A DNA stretch of 64,000 nucleotides from Boesenbergia rotunda (taxonomy: Eukaryota > Streptophyta > Magnoliopsida > Zingiberales > Zingiberaceae): positions 1 through 64,000 of the forward strand of contig JAGFNQ010008269.1 in the NCBI GenBank assembly GCA_024364735.1, read 5' to 3'. Numbering within the stretch: the first letter of the stretch is position 1; each line of letters begins with the position of its first letter. This document shows, one piece after another, positions 44,748 through 57,550 of the stretch. The notes beneath the pieces are model-generated. The model was not told the origin of the DNA. It searched no databases and saw only the letters and a list, made by a program, of their open reading frames with translations. The translations under genes and the position numbers were made by a program.

Positions 44748-47475
44748 TTTTGGACTCAGTTTAAGTGGAGTAGCTGAACGATGCAGCTGTGGAAGTTGAA
44801 GTTGTGAAAGTGTAGAAACATTGGCTGCAGAGAAAAAAAAGGAAGTACTAAAAAAAAATAGAAAACAGAAGAAAAAAAAGAAGAGAAGAAAAGAAAAGAA
44901 AAGAGAATGAAGTGGAAGTCAAATGCTTAGTTAGATATTTGAATTTGAAGTTGTGAACAAGGATCTAGTTGAGTGCAAGAGTGAGTTATTGATTCGAAGA
45001 TTGAAATTTTGGTAGGAACAATTCAGAAGTCTGCTAAAATCAGCTACTGATCAGACCCTGATCGGTCACCAATCCGATCAGGGAAGTGACAGACCGATCT
45101 CCAGTCCGATCAAGAAGTGTCTGATCGGTCTTTGGACCGATCAAAAGAGTTGGCACAGAACAGGGTACAGAATTCAATAATGTTCTTTATCAAAATGAGC
45201 TACTTCTTACTCACCTTGGCTCTAATTTCATTGAGAGACTATTAAAAAGGGCAAAGTGCATTAGAAACATTTTTGAGCATCCAAGTCTTCCATTCCCTTA
45301 ACTTTTTCATTTTCTATACCTCTATTTCATTTCTACCATTTCATGTTTCTTTAACTTGTTCTAATAAACCTTTGTAGATGTGGATCCAAGTCAAGAATGA
45401 TGGTGGAGAGTAGATAAAAAGCAAGCTTATGGTAGTGCAAGAAACATGTTGTGTTTGAGTGAGCTCCACTTTCATTGAAATGTAGAATGTAGGAAGAGAG
45501 CCACTAAATATTCCCTTGATAGGCTTTGTGTGTTTAGTTCATCTCAATGAGTCATGAAGGATGAAGTATGCTAAGTTGTTGATTTAAGGACAAGATACTA
45601 GTCCATTGAGCTTAGATTTTTGAGAATTGACAACCCTAGGTAATTTCTTTTCAATTGCTTCTAACTATGATTGAGAATAATCTAGGGGGATACATCATTA
45701 GTTTACTAGTAGCTTGTGCGAAACGCCCAAGAGTAAGTGTGGGGGAGTTGATAATTACCATTTTGTTTGTTAATTTAGACTCTAGAATGCATGTTTTGAC
45801 CCATTTTTACATGCTTAATCTTGGATTTACACTAGGTTCCATGGATTAAGTTTATTTTGGCTTTTATTGCAAATCTTTGCATATTTGAGATGTTTTGATA
45901 TCTATTTTGAATTTGGTTTTGTAGGCTTTGAAGGATCATGGACCTAAGTCAAGTTGGATCAAGTTTGAGTCAGAATTCAACTCGGATCAAGGCGATCAGG
46001 CATTGAATCAATATGGGTCGTCCGATCAAGGAACAAGTAGATCTGAGCCATCTGTGAGTTTCTGATCAATCCAAGTTCAGGATAGGACTAATAATGACCC
46101 CAGATTAAGATTTGAAAATTTGAACCAAATCAGAGCACATTTGACCGTCAGATCAAGCTTAAAGGAGTTTCAACCATCCAAGCAAGAGAAGGGAAGATCT
46201 GAGCCATCCGCCGCAGATCTGATTGATCCGAGCTAAGGAGAAGTAGATCAAAGACATTGATCAAGATCTGGAAACTTTGGTTCAGATCTGAGAAGATCAG
46301 ACCATCGAATGAGGCCGGAACAATCACAGTCGTTCAAATTCAAAAAGGGTTAGTTAAAATAGAATTCCCCTCCGCTGAGCTCTCGTCGTCGTGATTTCAG
46401 AGTCTTCTTCCCAGTTCATCGCGTTTGCTTCTCAGTTCTTGAGGCGACCACTTCAAATCCATTCATCATTGAGATTCCAAATCAAAGGAGTAATCCTCCG
46501 CGAGATCTGCAACCCAATTTTGTCGCTGAGAGGATCTCGGTTGAGGGTTTCGCCGGAATCCTTCTTTTCAGATTAGATCCTTCTTGTCAGCAGCTATCAA
46601 TCGATCAGAGCTATCAGAGGCGATCAAAGGGGTTCTCTGAGAGTCACTGAAGGTTTCAGAGTCAATTCGTAATCCAATCTGCCAAGGAGGAGAAGATCGG
46701 GAAAGGAATTCAGCTGTGCAGCATGTTTATCGCAGATTGACCGCGGGAGTTGATTTCTCACTTGATCTTTGGGATAGAGGGTCTCTAGCTCACTCTTGCG
46801 TGACGGCAAGGGGGAATCCTCGGTGAAGAACTTGATCTGAAGTTTAGATTTCATTTTTTAACTTTTTTCTGTAATCATTCATTTCTGTATCAACTCATTT
46901 TCAGATACTGATCGGTCTGTTGACCGATCCAGACATCATCTGATCGGTATCGACCGATCAGGCTAGCATCTGATCGGACTGTCGACTGATCAGGCAGGTC
47001 ATAACTTCTTTTAATTCTATTTTCGTTAGTAAGACATTGTTCCAACTTTAATTACTGCAGCTTAGTTTCTCATTTTAAGCTTCATTGCTCTTTTAATCAG
47101 CTTATGCATTTTTAATTCCATAGTGTCAAATTTAAGTGCTTAGTTCTGAATTAGTGTTAAGCTAGTTTCTTTGATTAGCGTTAACTAGGTTAAGTGTAAT
47201 TCTTGCAACTCCCTAAGGCATACCTTGCTTAGCTAAGTCATTTTGTTACTGATATTTCATTCTTATTTTCAAAACAAACCCCCATTTCCATTTGAAAACC
47301 CAAAACACTTGACGACAAACAAATCCAAGCTTGAATCAAACATCCTAAACTAGTCCTTAGAAAAATACGACCTGAGGCCCCTATACTACACTTTAATTTT
47401 GCTAGCCAAGGGTTTTCAGTTTATAAATATCTAAATTTGAGGCTCATTTGTGACACTAGTATTGGGATACCATCA
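44748..47475 (+). mobile_element. LTR-T element: 3' end and LTR
   Basis: Internal 3' part 44748-45748 (purine-rich run 44830-44910, GATCGGTC...GACCGATC repeats at 45055-45145, no frame), then a polypurine tract aagtgtgggggagt (45735-45748) and an LTR of 1727 bp (45749-47475), TGATAATTACC...GATACCATCA. The layout resembles Athila/Tat gypsy elements, but no coding domain is present to prove it. Cut on the left by SIRE-D2. Confidence 0.65.
45749..47475 (+). mobile_element. LTR-T
   Basis: Its ends form a short inverted repeat (TGAT...ATCA). It holds GATCGGT...ACCGATC inverted repeats at 46910-47000. Small frames inside (46391-46576, 46624-46854) have no recognisable domain. The reverse copy at 22358 supports the right boundary. 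Confidence 0.75.
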
Positions 47476-49546
47476 CAACCTCCCCCTTAACCTATGTCTT
47501 CTCTCAATTTTTAATATATTTTTGTTTAGGTGAAGTTCTACCCAACTTATCACCCTAACACCAAGTTAGGTTCTACCCAACCTAACAACCAAGTTCTTCT
47601 CCCTTTGGACACCATTAAAGGATTGCCCCAAGCAACCTTATCCCTAGTGCCAAAAAGAACTCAACAAAACTCGAAAAACTCTAAAGGTTTGCAAGCACAC
47701 TTGCTAGGATATACCCTATCCTAGAAACATATGATTTCATGAAGATATCAAATGTGCTTGACTTTTGGTACATTCTCTAATTTCCTAAAATGTTTGGCAT
47801 TTTGTATCAATTTTCAACTTCATTCATGATTCCTTGTGTTTATCAACTCTAACCATTATTAATTTACACAAGGAATTGTCCTCAACTTTTCCCTTATTTA
47901 TCTCTTAATTCTAGATTCATATGGGAAATCTTATCAATCTTCTTTTATTTTCAAAATATCAATAAAGCCTTATTAACTCATGAGACAACACTTCATTCAA
48001 GGAATATGAGTTCATAATCAAAACTTTTAATCCACATCCATATCCTATAATCCAAATTTTCAATTTCTGATTGTCCAATATCCTTTTTCCATTTCAACCT
48101 ACAGACCAGTCGACTGCCCCTATGGCAGTCAACTCCCAAATCTCACAAAATGTTTCTGGGCTCTGACCAGTCGACTGCCCCCAGGGCAGTCGACTGATAC
48201 CTGAATTTCAGGTTTTTCAGCCCAATTTCAGTAATGCCTAGTTAATTCCACAAATCTCCAAAAATTATGAAATTTCGTGGGGAGATTTGTGAAACCTATA
48301 TCTACTTGGGAAAAATACGTTTCTAAACAAATGTACTCCGGATCCCAAGATTGGCACGAAACTCAACTTTCTCTAAAATATATTATTTAAACTCATCCCA
48401 AAAGTTCTAATTGTGACATTTCCTTGATATATCTTCTAATACTTGGCCATGATACATTTTTAACATTGAATTATATGGTATTTGCCCATTAAACCTTAAT
48501 TTTATCAATTATAACCTCATTTTCATCTTTTTCTCCCTAAATTCCCCTTTTAATGTGCCAAAACCTAGGATTAAGACATACCTAAGTCTTCCAACCCTCT
48601 TTGGCACAATTTACCTAATTTTCTAGGAGAGAAACTCTTGAGATCCATTTACCATAGACCCCAAAGGCTCCTAGAGCTCCCCCTTGAGCTCTGAGCCCTA
48701 GTCACCTCTCTTGATGACTCTACCTATACTAGACCACACCGGTGTGCCTCCGGTGACTCTTGACCTACAAAATGAACCTTCTTAACCTTAGACACCTTGT
48801 CTTTGGTTAAGTTGTTCCTTCTACCCTCAAATGGCATCCCCTTGCCATTTTTGGTCTTCTCTTTCTTGCCATGATTATATGCTTCCCCAGCATATTTCTT
48901 TCCATTGGCCTTGGAGGTCTTAGACCGGTATCCCAAATCTGATCTATCATAATTGGGTTTTATACTACCCAACATCATATCTAGACCCTTTGATCCAACC
49001 GTGAATCTCTTTAGGGTCTTTTCTAATTTATCAAGCCTTGCCCTCAAGGCTTGATTTTCCCTCTCTAGACCTTTAACTTTGGAGTCCATATGTCCACTTT
49101 GGACATTCCTAGATCTACCCTCCTTTCTATGCACATTCCTTCCCTTTTTGGGATTAGTGTCATGATTCTTAGGTCCAAAGATTCTAGGTTGATCATGATG
49201 CATACTTTTCCTAGGGTTACGATCTACCTTGTTAACCCTAGTCCTATCATTATATCTAAAACCATGGTTATGCACAAGTAAGCAATTTTCGTTAATTTTA
49301 GCATGCACGGATGAATGATTAACATTATTTTGAATATGCAAGGAGGAACTTGAAATTGAATTACTTTTTACCCTAGCGTTAGGAATTACCTCCCGTACCA
49401 TTGAAGTTCCCGCTTGATGTGATCTTCTTCTCTTCTTTCTTTCCTCCTTCTCCCATCTCCTCAAGTGCTCCATTTTGTTTAGCTCACTTTTCTTTGGGCA
49501 CTTGGTGTGGTAGTGCCCTAGCTCACCGCACGTGAAGCATCGAAAC
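47476..49546 (-). mobile_element. Element E: gag lineage like element B, partial
   Basis: Minus strand. The gag C-terminal half (48724-49546) and post-gag spacer match element B; CAGTCGACTG palindromes at 48113-48203 also match. Left of those it no longer resembles B: 47476-48090 is AT-rich, with a 65-codon frame on the plus strand (47530-47724) I cannot identify. Bounded by LTR-T and Gyp-F. Confidence 0.8.
48724..49546 (-). pseudogene. Element E gag, C-terminal half
   Basis: One open frame of about 274 codons from the Gyp-F junction to the stop at 48724. It begins with an intact zinc knuckle CFTCGELGHYHTKC, then a basic segment, HNHGFRYNDRTRV, a coiled coil (LERENQALRARLDKLEKTL), RFTVGSKGLDMMLG, and KNGKGMPFEGRRNNL, ending EAHRCGLV. 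The coiled coil and GSKGLDM motif tie it to the SIRE gag family. The N-terminal core was separated by Gyp-F. It also preserves the uninterrupted form of the SIRE-M target site at 49168-49172. Confidence 0.88.
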
Positions 49547-52500
49547 TGTAACGCCCGTTTTTTTTTTAAAGCGGCGTTACGCTAAACATACATGTGCATA
49601 TAAAACATCTTAATGCAGCGGAATAACTAGTACTTAAATCATATGCACATGTCTGGGTTATCATTCATGGACATGGTGACATTATGCTTAACATATTACC
49701 AGCATACCTAGCATCATGATATCAACTTTCCATAACTTATTCATAAGCATTTCAGGTAACATATTATTAGCATGCATAGCATCATGATATCAACTTTCCA
49801 TGACTTATTCATAAGCATTTCAGGTAGCAAGTAGTTTATCCATAACTTCACGAATAGTAGGTTGTTTCTTAGGCATAACTATCATAAGTCGAGCATAACC
49901 CAAAGTAAGCATTATCAGATCACAAAACATGCAATAAGTGATATGATAGGGTTTCTTGGCCATGTCACTACTACACACCCATGTTCTTGCCTCTCCTGCT
50001 GCTTCCCTTAGAAATCTCTTGCTTGATCTACGGTATAAGAAAATAAGACTATAAGCACGGAGGCTTAGTAAGACCCTTTTCCTACTCACAAAATCCATAC
50101 GTCGTATAAACATGAACAAAATGCTTCAATCCTACATATCATAGCATACTTCTTATCATGAACATATACACAATCATGACATCATCGTTTTAGCATAACA
50201 TAATAAAATCATGGCATCATAATTTAGCATGAACATAGATATCATCATGACATCATAGTCTAGCATGAACATAATTAAAATCATGGCATCATATTTTAGC
50301 ATGAACATACATAAAATCATGGCATCATAATTTAGCATGGCATCATATTTTAGCATGAACATACATAAAATCATGGCATCATAATTTAGCATGAACATAA
50401 ATAAAATCATGGCATCATAATTTAGCATGAACATACATAAAATCATGACATCATAATTTAGCATGAACATACATAAAATCATGGCATCACAATTTAGCAT
50501 GAGCATAAATAGAATCATTTGCATAAACATACTTTGCATTATCATACTTTGCATAACATACTTCACATAAACATGCTTTGCATAAACTTACTTGGCACAA
50601 ACATACTTATCATAAACATAATGCATAACATGGATGGATGCATGGGGCAAATGCATATACCGTAAGGATGCTTAGTTTTTAAATCATACTTTTAAATACT
50701 TAAACATAATCATAACATTCATTGGGGCCCTGGCTTGTACCACATTCATATATCATATGCGCGCATCCCTAAGTAAATACGAGGTAGCTAATCTCGACCT
50801 ACTAGGGTAAGGACAGCTTCATCGGTAGTCCCGAACCATAAGGACAACTTCATCGGTAGTCCCGAACCGTGGACAGCTTCATCGGTAGTCTAGAACCGTG
50901 GACCTTATTCAGGTCCGGTACAAGCCCATTCTTAAAAATAAAATACTTTCACATGCTTCTTCATTCATAAAACATTCATAGCATATTCATTCATTCTTAA
51001 TGCTTAACATCATCATTATGCCTTGAAGGCATGAACCTTTTCTTCATTCATCATTTTCATTCCATATCATCATTATGCCTTGAAAGCATGAACTTTAACT
51101 TTATTCATCATTTTCATCCATAAACATGACATGCATACATATCATTCACAATTCATGGCATACATACATATTATTCATAAATCATGGCATACCTACGTAA
51201 CCAACATCTTAATTCATAAAAACACATGCATGGTCATGGGACATAGGTAATTCATAAAAACATGCATGGTCATGGTACATAGGAAAACATGCCTAGATCC
51301 TTTCCTACATGATACATTTCCTTAGGTTCATGGCACATGATCTAAGCATTTATGAATCATCATACAAATGACCTATCATACAATTCATGTCCCATAAGCT
51401 AGGGTTTTGGTTGACATAAAATTCTCCCATCATAATTAAACATATCCATACATCTTAGTACCCTATAAACAAACATCCTTGTGGTCTTAACTCAACCCTA
51501 GCCCTAGGTTATGGCCTTGGCTGAAACCCTAAGGAAACCTAGGTCCATGGAAAACTTCATATGAATCACCTATATCATCTCATACAAACATACAATGCCA
51601 TAGAAAACATTTGATCCCATAATTAAGGTTAACCCTAATCCTTTAACCCTAGATTTGCTCTTGGCCGAAACTCAAAGGGTCCCTAAAATTCATGAAAAAA
51701 TTCTTGAAAACACAATTACTATCCATCATGTCATAGGGGAACCAAAATTAACATGTTGAATGGTTAGATCAAGGTCCAACCATGGCTTAGGGTTCTTGGC
51801 CGAAATTCATAAGGGCTATTAATCATGTCAAAATTCATATGAATCACTACTAACATCACTTACATCATAAGAAGACTAAAGAACCATCATTTGAGAGTTA
51901 AAAAGCTAATCCTAGCCATGAAACTTGAAGGTGGCCGAAACCCTAAGTCCTTCTTCTTGGATTTTCATCTTAGATCTCAAACCAAAAAGCTTAGATCATA
52001 TCCATATCAAGAAAAACCATTACACCACAGGTGAGGGGGTCTTACCTTGGTTTACCTTGATTTTAGACCTTAGATGGGGAGGAGGATGAAGACCTTGTTG
52101 CCTCTTGACCACCCCTAGCCTTTGCAACCTTGTAAAAACCTTGAATCTTGGAAGAGAGACCCTCTTGTGAAGCTTTTCCAAAGGGGAACCTCTCCTTGAG
52201 GTTTCGGCTAGGATGAGGAAGGAAGAGGGAGAGGGAAGGACTTGGTGGAAGAAGCAAAGTAACCCCCCATGCCACCTCTTTATACCTCATTAAGGAGGCA
52301 AGTGAAGAGTCATGGTGTCTCTTCCCTTCATGACTCTTCATTTTCCCCTAAGCCTTAACCAAAATCTACTTCATCCTCTACTAGCACTCCCTTGCTAGGT
52401 GAATTGGTTAGTGCATGCATGGTTGTAGACTAGATCCAAGGTTCAATCCTTGGTGCATACACTTTATTTTTATTTTCTTTTTATTTCATTTTTTCCTGAT

Positions 52501-52764
52501 TTTTAAAATTCCCTAAAATTCACCCATAATCATGCTAAAATTCCTAATTACAATTCTTTTATATTTATATTAAATTCTACCTAATTAAAACCTATTTTTG
52601 GAGCCCATATAAGGCCCATTAATACTTAGTTTCTCAATTTAAATGAGAAAATCATGGATTCCTAGGCTAAGGTTCGTACTAATATCTCTAGATCCCTCGG
52701 AAAATTATTCCGACATGATCAATATTTTAAAGAAAATATTAAGAAAATTTTCCGGGTCGTTACA
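49547..52764 (-). mobile_element. Gyp-F 3' LTR
   Basis: 3218 bp, in plus orientation TGTAACGCCCG to GTCGTTACA. It has tandem agcatgaacatacataaaat-type units of about 36 bp (50190-50520) and a threefold cttcatcggtagtc repeat (50817-50890). Like Gyp-S it carries ccgaaa-rich segments (51500-51950). Confidence 0.9.
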
Positions 52765-52798
52765 ATCCCCCATACCTCGTGAAAGTTCGTCCTCGAAC

Positions 52799-55700
52799 TT
52801 AGAATAACTCCGGGTACTTGCGCCTCATCTCGTCCTCGCGTTCCCAGGTAGCTTCCTCAAACCGTTGACTTTGCCATAAAACCTTGACTAAGGGTACTTC
52901 CTTACTCCGCAGCTTCTTAACTTCCCGATCCAGGATCTGGATCGGTCTGCTTTCATAACTTAGGTCCTCTTGAACTTGCACTGTCTGCGGTTCAATCACT
53001 TGATCTATATCTGGAATACACTTCTTAAGCATTGACACATGGAACACGTTATGAATGGCTGACATCTCCTAAGGCAGCTCTAGCTCATATGCTACCTTGC
53101 CAACTCGCTTCAGGATCAGATACAGTCCGACATATCCCGGACTCAGTTTTCCTCTCTTCCCAAATCTTGTCACCCCTTTCATAGGAGCCACTTTGAGGAA
53201 CACCAAATCTCCGACATTGAATTCCAGTGGTCTACGTCGGACATCTGCAAAACTCTTCTGCCAGCTCTGAGCAGCTTCTATCCGTTGTCGAATGTTCTGT
53301 ATAGCTCGGGTGGTGCTGTCGATGACCTCTGTTGTGAGCCCCATCTCCTTCTTTTCACCACCTTCGTACCAGCAGATTGGAGACCTACATCTCCTCCCGT
53401 ACAAAGCTTCATAAGGTGCCATTCCGATAGTAGCTTGGTAGCTATTATTGTAAGCGAATTCCGCTAAACATAGGTATCGGCACCAGCTCCCTTTGAAATC
53501 CAAGGCACAAGCTTGTAACATGTCCTCCAGCACTTGATTCACTCGTTCATTTTGCCCGTCAGTCTGAGGGTGAAAGGCGGTACTGAATCGTAGTTTCGTG
53601 CCGAGAGACTTCTGAACACACTCCCAAAAATGAGATGTAAAGCGACCATCCCTATCTGAGATGATGGTCTTGGGAACCCCATGAAGCCTGATTATCTCCT
53701 TAACATATAATTGAGCCAGTTGCTCAATAGAATATGTTATCCTGATGGCTAGGAAGTGAGCCGACTTCGTCAATCTGTCCACAATTACCCATATTGCATC
53801 ATATCCGTTTGTAGTCTTGGGAAGTCCTAAAAGGAAATCCATAGAAATATCTTCCCATTTCCACCCCGGAATTGGAAGTGGCTGCAGAACTCCTCCGAGC
53901 CGCTGATGTTCCGCCTTCACTCATTGGCAGGTCAGGCAAGTGCCAACATGCTGAGCCACATCTCTCTTAATACCGGACCACCAGAATTTCTCCTTCAGGT
54001 CTTGATACATTTTGGTGGATCCTGGATGCATCGAATAAGGGGTTCCATGAGTTTCTGCCAATATTTATCTCCGTAGCTTCGGATCATTAGGGATACATAG
54101 GCGATCCCCGAGGTAGAGTACTCCCCCGTCGGCGATACGAAAACCATCGCCCTTTCCTTCTAGGATCTCCTGCCTGATTCTCTGAAGACTCGGATCCCCA
54201 TTTTATTTTTCCAATATATCATTGAATAGCGTTGGTGATATTGTCATGGTAGAAAGCTGTCTGGAGATGACCTCGACCCCAAAGTTCACAATTTCTCTTT
54301 CGAGTGGTCAGGGTAATATAGATAGGGACATCAAGGTGGTACTTGCCTTACGGCTGAGTGCATCAGCCACCTTGTTTGCCTTCCCTGGATGGTAGAGGAT
54401 CTCACAGTCGTAGTCCTTCACCAACTCAAGCCATCGGCGTTGTCTCATATTGAGGTCTTTCTGAGTGAAGAAATATCACAGACTCTGGTGGTCTGTGTAA
54501 ATCCTACATTGCACCCCATACAGATAATACCTCCATATCTTAAGAGCGAAGACCACCACAGCCAGTTCCAGATCATGAGTGGGGTAATTCTGTTCATGTT
54601 CCTTAAGTTGTCTAGAGGCGTAGGCAATAACCTTTCCATTCTGCATAAGTACCGCTCCAAGTCCCAGTTTGGAGGCATCGCTATATATGTCAAAGCTCTG
54701 ATTACATTCCAGAAGGGTAAGGATTGGAGCGCTTGTAAGTCTCCTTTTTAGTTCTAAGAAACTCCTTTCATAGTTTTCCGTCCATTCATACTTCTTATCC
54801 TTCCGGGTGAGAGCCGTTAAAGGGGCTGCAATCCTCGAGTAGTCCTCCACAAATTTTCGATAATAGCCTGCCAGCCCAAGGAAACTTCTGATTTCGTTGG
54901 CGTTCTTTGGCCGGTTCCAGTTATTCACAGCTTCAATCTTTGTTGGATCTACCATAACCCCATCCTTGGAAATGATATGGCCCAAAAAGCCTACTTGGTC
55001 AAGCCAGAAATCACATTTGGAAAATTTTGCGTACAGTTGCTTTTCCCGAAGAATCTGCAAGACCATCCTCAGGTGCTCGGTGTGCTCTTCTTGAGTCCTC
55101 GAATAAATAAGGATATCGTCGATGAAGACGATCACAAATTTGTCAAGGAACGGCAAGAATACCCGATTCATAAGGTCCATAAACATAGTAAGAGCATTTG
55201 TCACGCCGAAGGGCATAACAACGAACTCAAAGTGCCCATACCTTGTTCGGAAAGCCGTCTTCGGAATATCCTCCTGTTTTACTCTAACTTGATGATAACC
55301 AGACCTCAGATCGATTTTCGAGAAAATAGTGGCTCCCTTTAATTGGTCAAACAGGTCATCTATCCTCAGAAGGGGATACCTGTTCTTGATCGTTACGTTG
55401 TTCAGCGCTCGATAATCTATACACATTCGCATAGATCCGTCCTTCTTTTTCACAAACAGTACCGGAGCTCCCCACGGGGAATGACTAGGGCGAATAAATC
55501 CCTTATCCAGTAGCTCCTGTAGCTGTTCTTGAAGCTCCTTTAGTTCAACCGGCGCCATACGGTAAGGTGCCTTGGAGATCAGGTTAGTACCAGGAACCAA
55601 TTCGATCTCGAATTCCACCTCTCTATCAGGAGCTAATCCTAGTAATTCGTCTGGGAATACCTCTGAGTAATCACATACAACCCTGACATTCTCCAGCTTC

Positions 55701-56580
55701 CGGTTCTTCATTTGACTGGCATCAACCACATATGCTAGAAATCCAGTACATCCTTTGTCTAACATCTTCTGAGCTTGGAGAGTTGATAAGCATTTCTTGG
55801 TTCTTTTCCTTGGCTCTCCAACGAATTCAAACATAGAACCTGCCTCAGGTCGAAAGACCACCATTCGCTTATGGCACTCAATAGAAGCACCGTACTTACC
55901 CAGAAAATCCATTCCCATTATAACATCATAATCTTGCATGTCGAGTACTATCAGATCGCAGCAGAGTTCTCTTTCTACGATTCCGACCGGCACCGCACGC
56001 AGCACATGAGTGGATGTCATTATTTCCCCCGAAGGCAGGGTTGTTAAGAACTTGCAATCTAACACTTGCGGAAGCATATCTATCTTCTTGGTATATGGCA
56101 CAGAAATAGACGAGTGCGTTGCCCATGTATCAAATAATGCAGTAGCGTACTGACTGAAAATAAGTATCTGACCTGTGACCACCGTAGAAGCTTCTGCAGC
56201 ATCCTCCTTGGTAACCGAGAAAACCCTGGCATTCATCATAGTCGGTTGGGCCTCTAGCATCGGGGTACCTTCTAGCTCAGCTTGCATATAGTGTAGTTTC
56301 GCTGGGGCAACTTGGTACTGGACGAGTTGTTGGGAAGGTGCCTGGCTCTTGGTAGGATAGTAAGCCGCCATATGCCCTTCCACACCACAGATGAAACACC
56401 GGTTCGTACCCTTGCGGCATTCCCCGGAGTGGTTTTTCCCACATGTCGCGCATGGGGAAGGCTTGGTCTGTTTATTTGCTGGGCCCCCTTGAGAGTTGTT
56501 CCATGGCTTTCGTTTACCACTTTGATCTCCCTTCCAATTAGCGGGGGTGCTCTGGGACTTTTGACCTCCTAAGCGATCAT
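52799..56580 (-). pseudogene. Gyp-F gag end and pol
   Basis: Right to left: two Cys-rich knuckles (CATCGKNHSGEC, CFICGVEGHMAAYY) near 56370-56470; protease where the D-T-G site reads D-T-W (near 56125), so inactive; RT with LVPGTNLISKAPYRM, KKKDGSMRMCIDYRALN and FIDDILIYS; RNase H up to a TGA at 54476-54478. This 725-codon frame is otherwise open. Beyond it come a decayed stretch with several stops, the integrase core (53069-53920, 283 open codons, with TDGQNERVNQVLED and RSPICWYE), then TAG at 53066-53068 and the chromodomain-like end (52799-53065). At least four stops; not functional. Confidence 0.9.
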
Positions 56581-56660
56581 TAACGGAAAGGACATTAAGG
56601 ATAATGAGAGAAAGAATCGAGAATCCTAGAGTGAACTTGATTCTTACTTTCATTCATTGC

Positions 56661-57550
56661 CTTCCTTTGCTAATTGATATTATTCAGATAGTGCTCAGTG
56701 AGTAGGGGAAGTTGGAATCCTGGAGTGACCATTTACGATGGACAATTCTATATTTTCGTAAAAGTTTACAAGTTGGAGTACAAATATAGAATTTAAAACG
56801 AAATTATAACACTTAATACAATTAACATTTACTAACGACAGGAGAAGTTGGATGTTTGGAGCAGCGGGTCATCGTCGGTGCTTGAATCGCGAGTACGAGG
56901 ATTATCGGAGTGTAGCGCTTGAATGAGTGTGTAGTGAGCAAGTTGTTTTGAAGCCATGGGGGTGAACCCCTATTTATATCAGTCACTGGGGCACCTGTGT
57001 TGAAGGGGTGCCTAACACGTGGCCAATCCTGCGAGAACTCCAATCCGCAGGCTTCGCCAGTGCTTATCCCTTCAACTGGGGCGCCTGAGCTGACTGGGGT
57101 GCCTGTGTTAACATAGGCGCCTCATTAAACTTGGTCCAGAAGCTTGCGTGGCAGTTTGCTTTGATTGCTTTGGAATAACTCTTCACTGGGGCGCCTATCT
57201 CAATACAGGCGCCTAGCCCAGTTAGGGCGCCTCACTCCATTGAGGTGCCTGAATGCAGAAACCTCCATCCCTTCGTTCCTGCAACCAGGGTTAGTTCCAA
57301 AGACACATGAAGCTTACAAATGATAAGATTAGAACATGATTTACAGCCTGAGCTATCTTGGTTCTGACTTTGGGCTTCCCAAATTGAACCCTAGGTCGAA
57401 CCGACGCCTAATGTTTCCTCATACGAGGAACGCGCCCTCACCTACTCCTCTTGGGAGAATTTACCTTTTTGCCAACCAGCTCCTCCAGTTGGACTTTTGC
57501 CCAACTTCACTCACTAGGTCTTCGGTGCCCAGTCCTCGACTAGCTCTCAG
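56661..57550 (-). mobile_element. LTR-K: diverged SIRE-type LTR, minus strand
   Basis: From about 56710 the sequence parallels the SIRE-M LTR: the gacaattctatat segment, gcagcgggtcatcgtcggtgc, the GC motifs (here GGGGCGCCT types, 56988-57250), ctgcaaccagggttagt, cttggttctgactttggg and ccaaccagctcctcc. The TGTTGG end is missing on the left; the right end is cut by Copia-C at 57551. The 56581-56709 stretch between Gyp-F and LTR-K holds nothing I recognise. Confidence 0.75.

Larger units (their letters stand above)
49547..56660 (-). mobile_element. Gyp-F: chromovirus-like gypsy element, 5' truncated
   Basis: 3' LTR 49547-52764, polypurine tract, and pol back to the gag zinc knuckles. Gag N-terminus, primer site and 5' LTR are missing; sequence right of about 56580 no longer reads as gag. 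Order PR-RT-RH-IN-chromodomain marks Ty3/gypsy, Tekay/Del-like. Inserted in the element E gag. Confidence 0.9.

Noticed and set aside
47530..47724. 65-codon frame in element E as a second cargo gene
   Set aside because: No domain, no copy elsewhere in the window and no promoter signal; too weak to call.
50174..50566. 130-codon methionine-rich frame
   Set aside because: Product of the 36-bp tandem repeat in the Gyp-F LTR.
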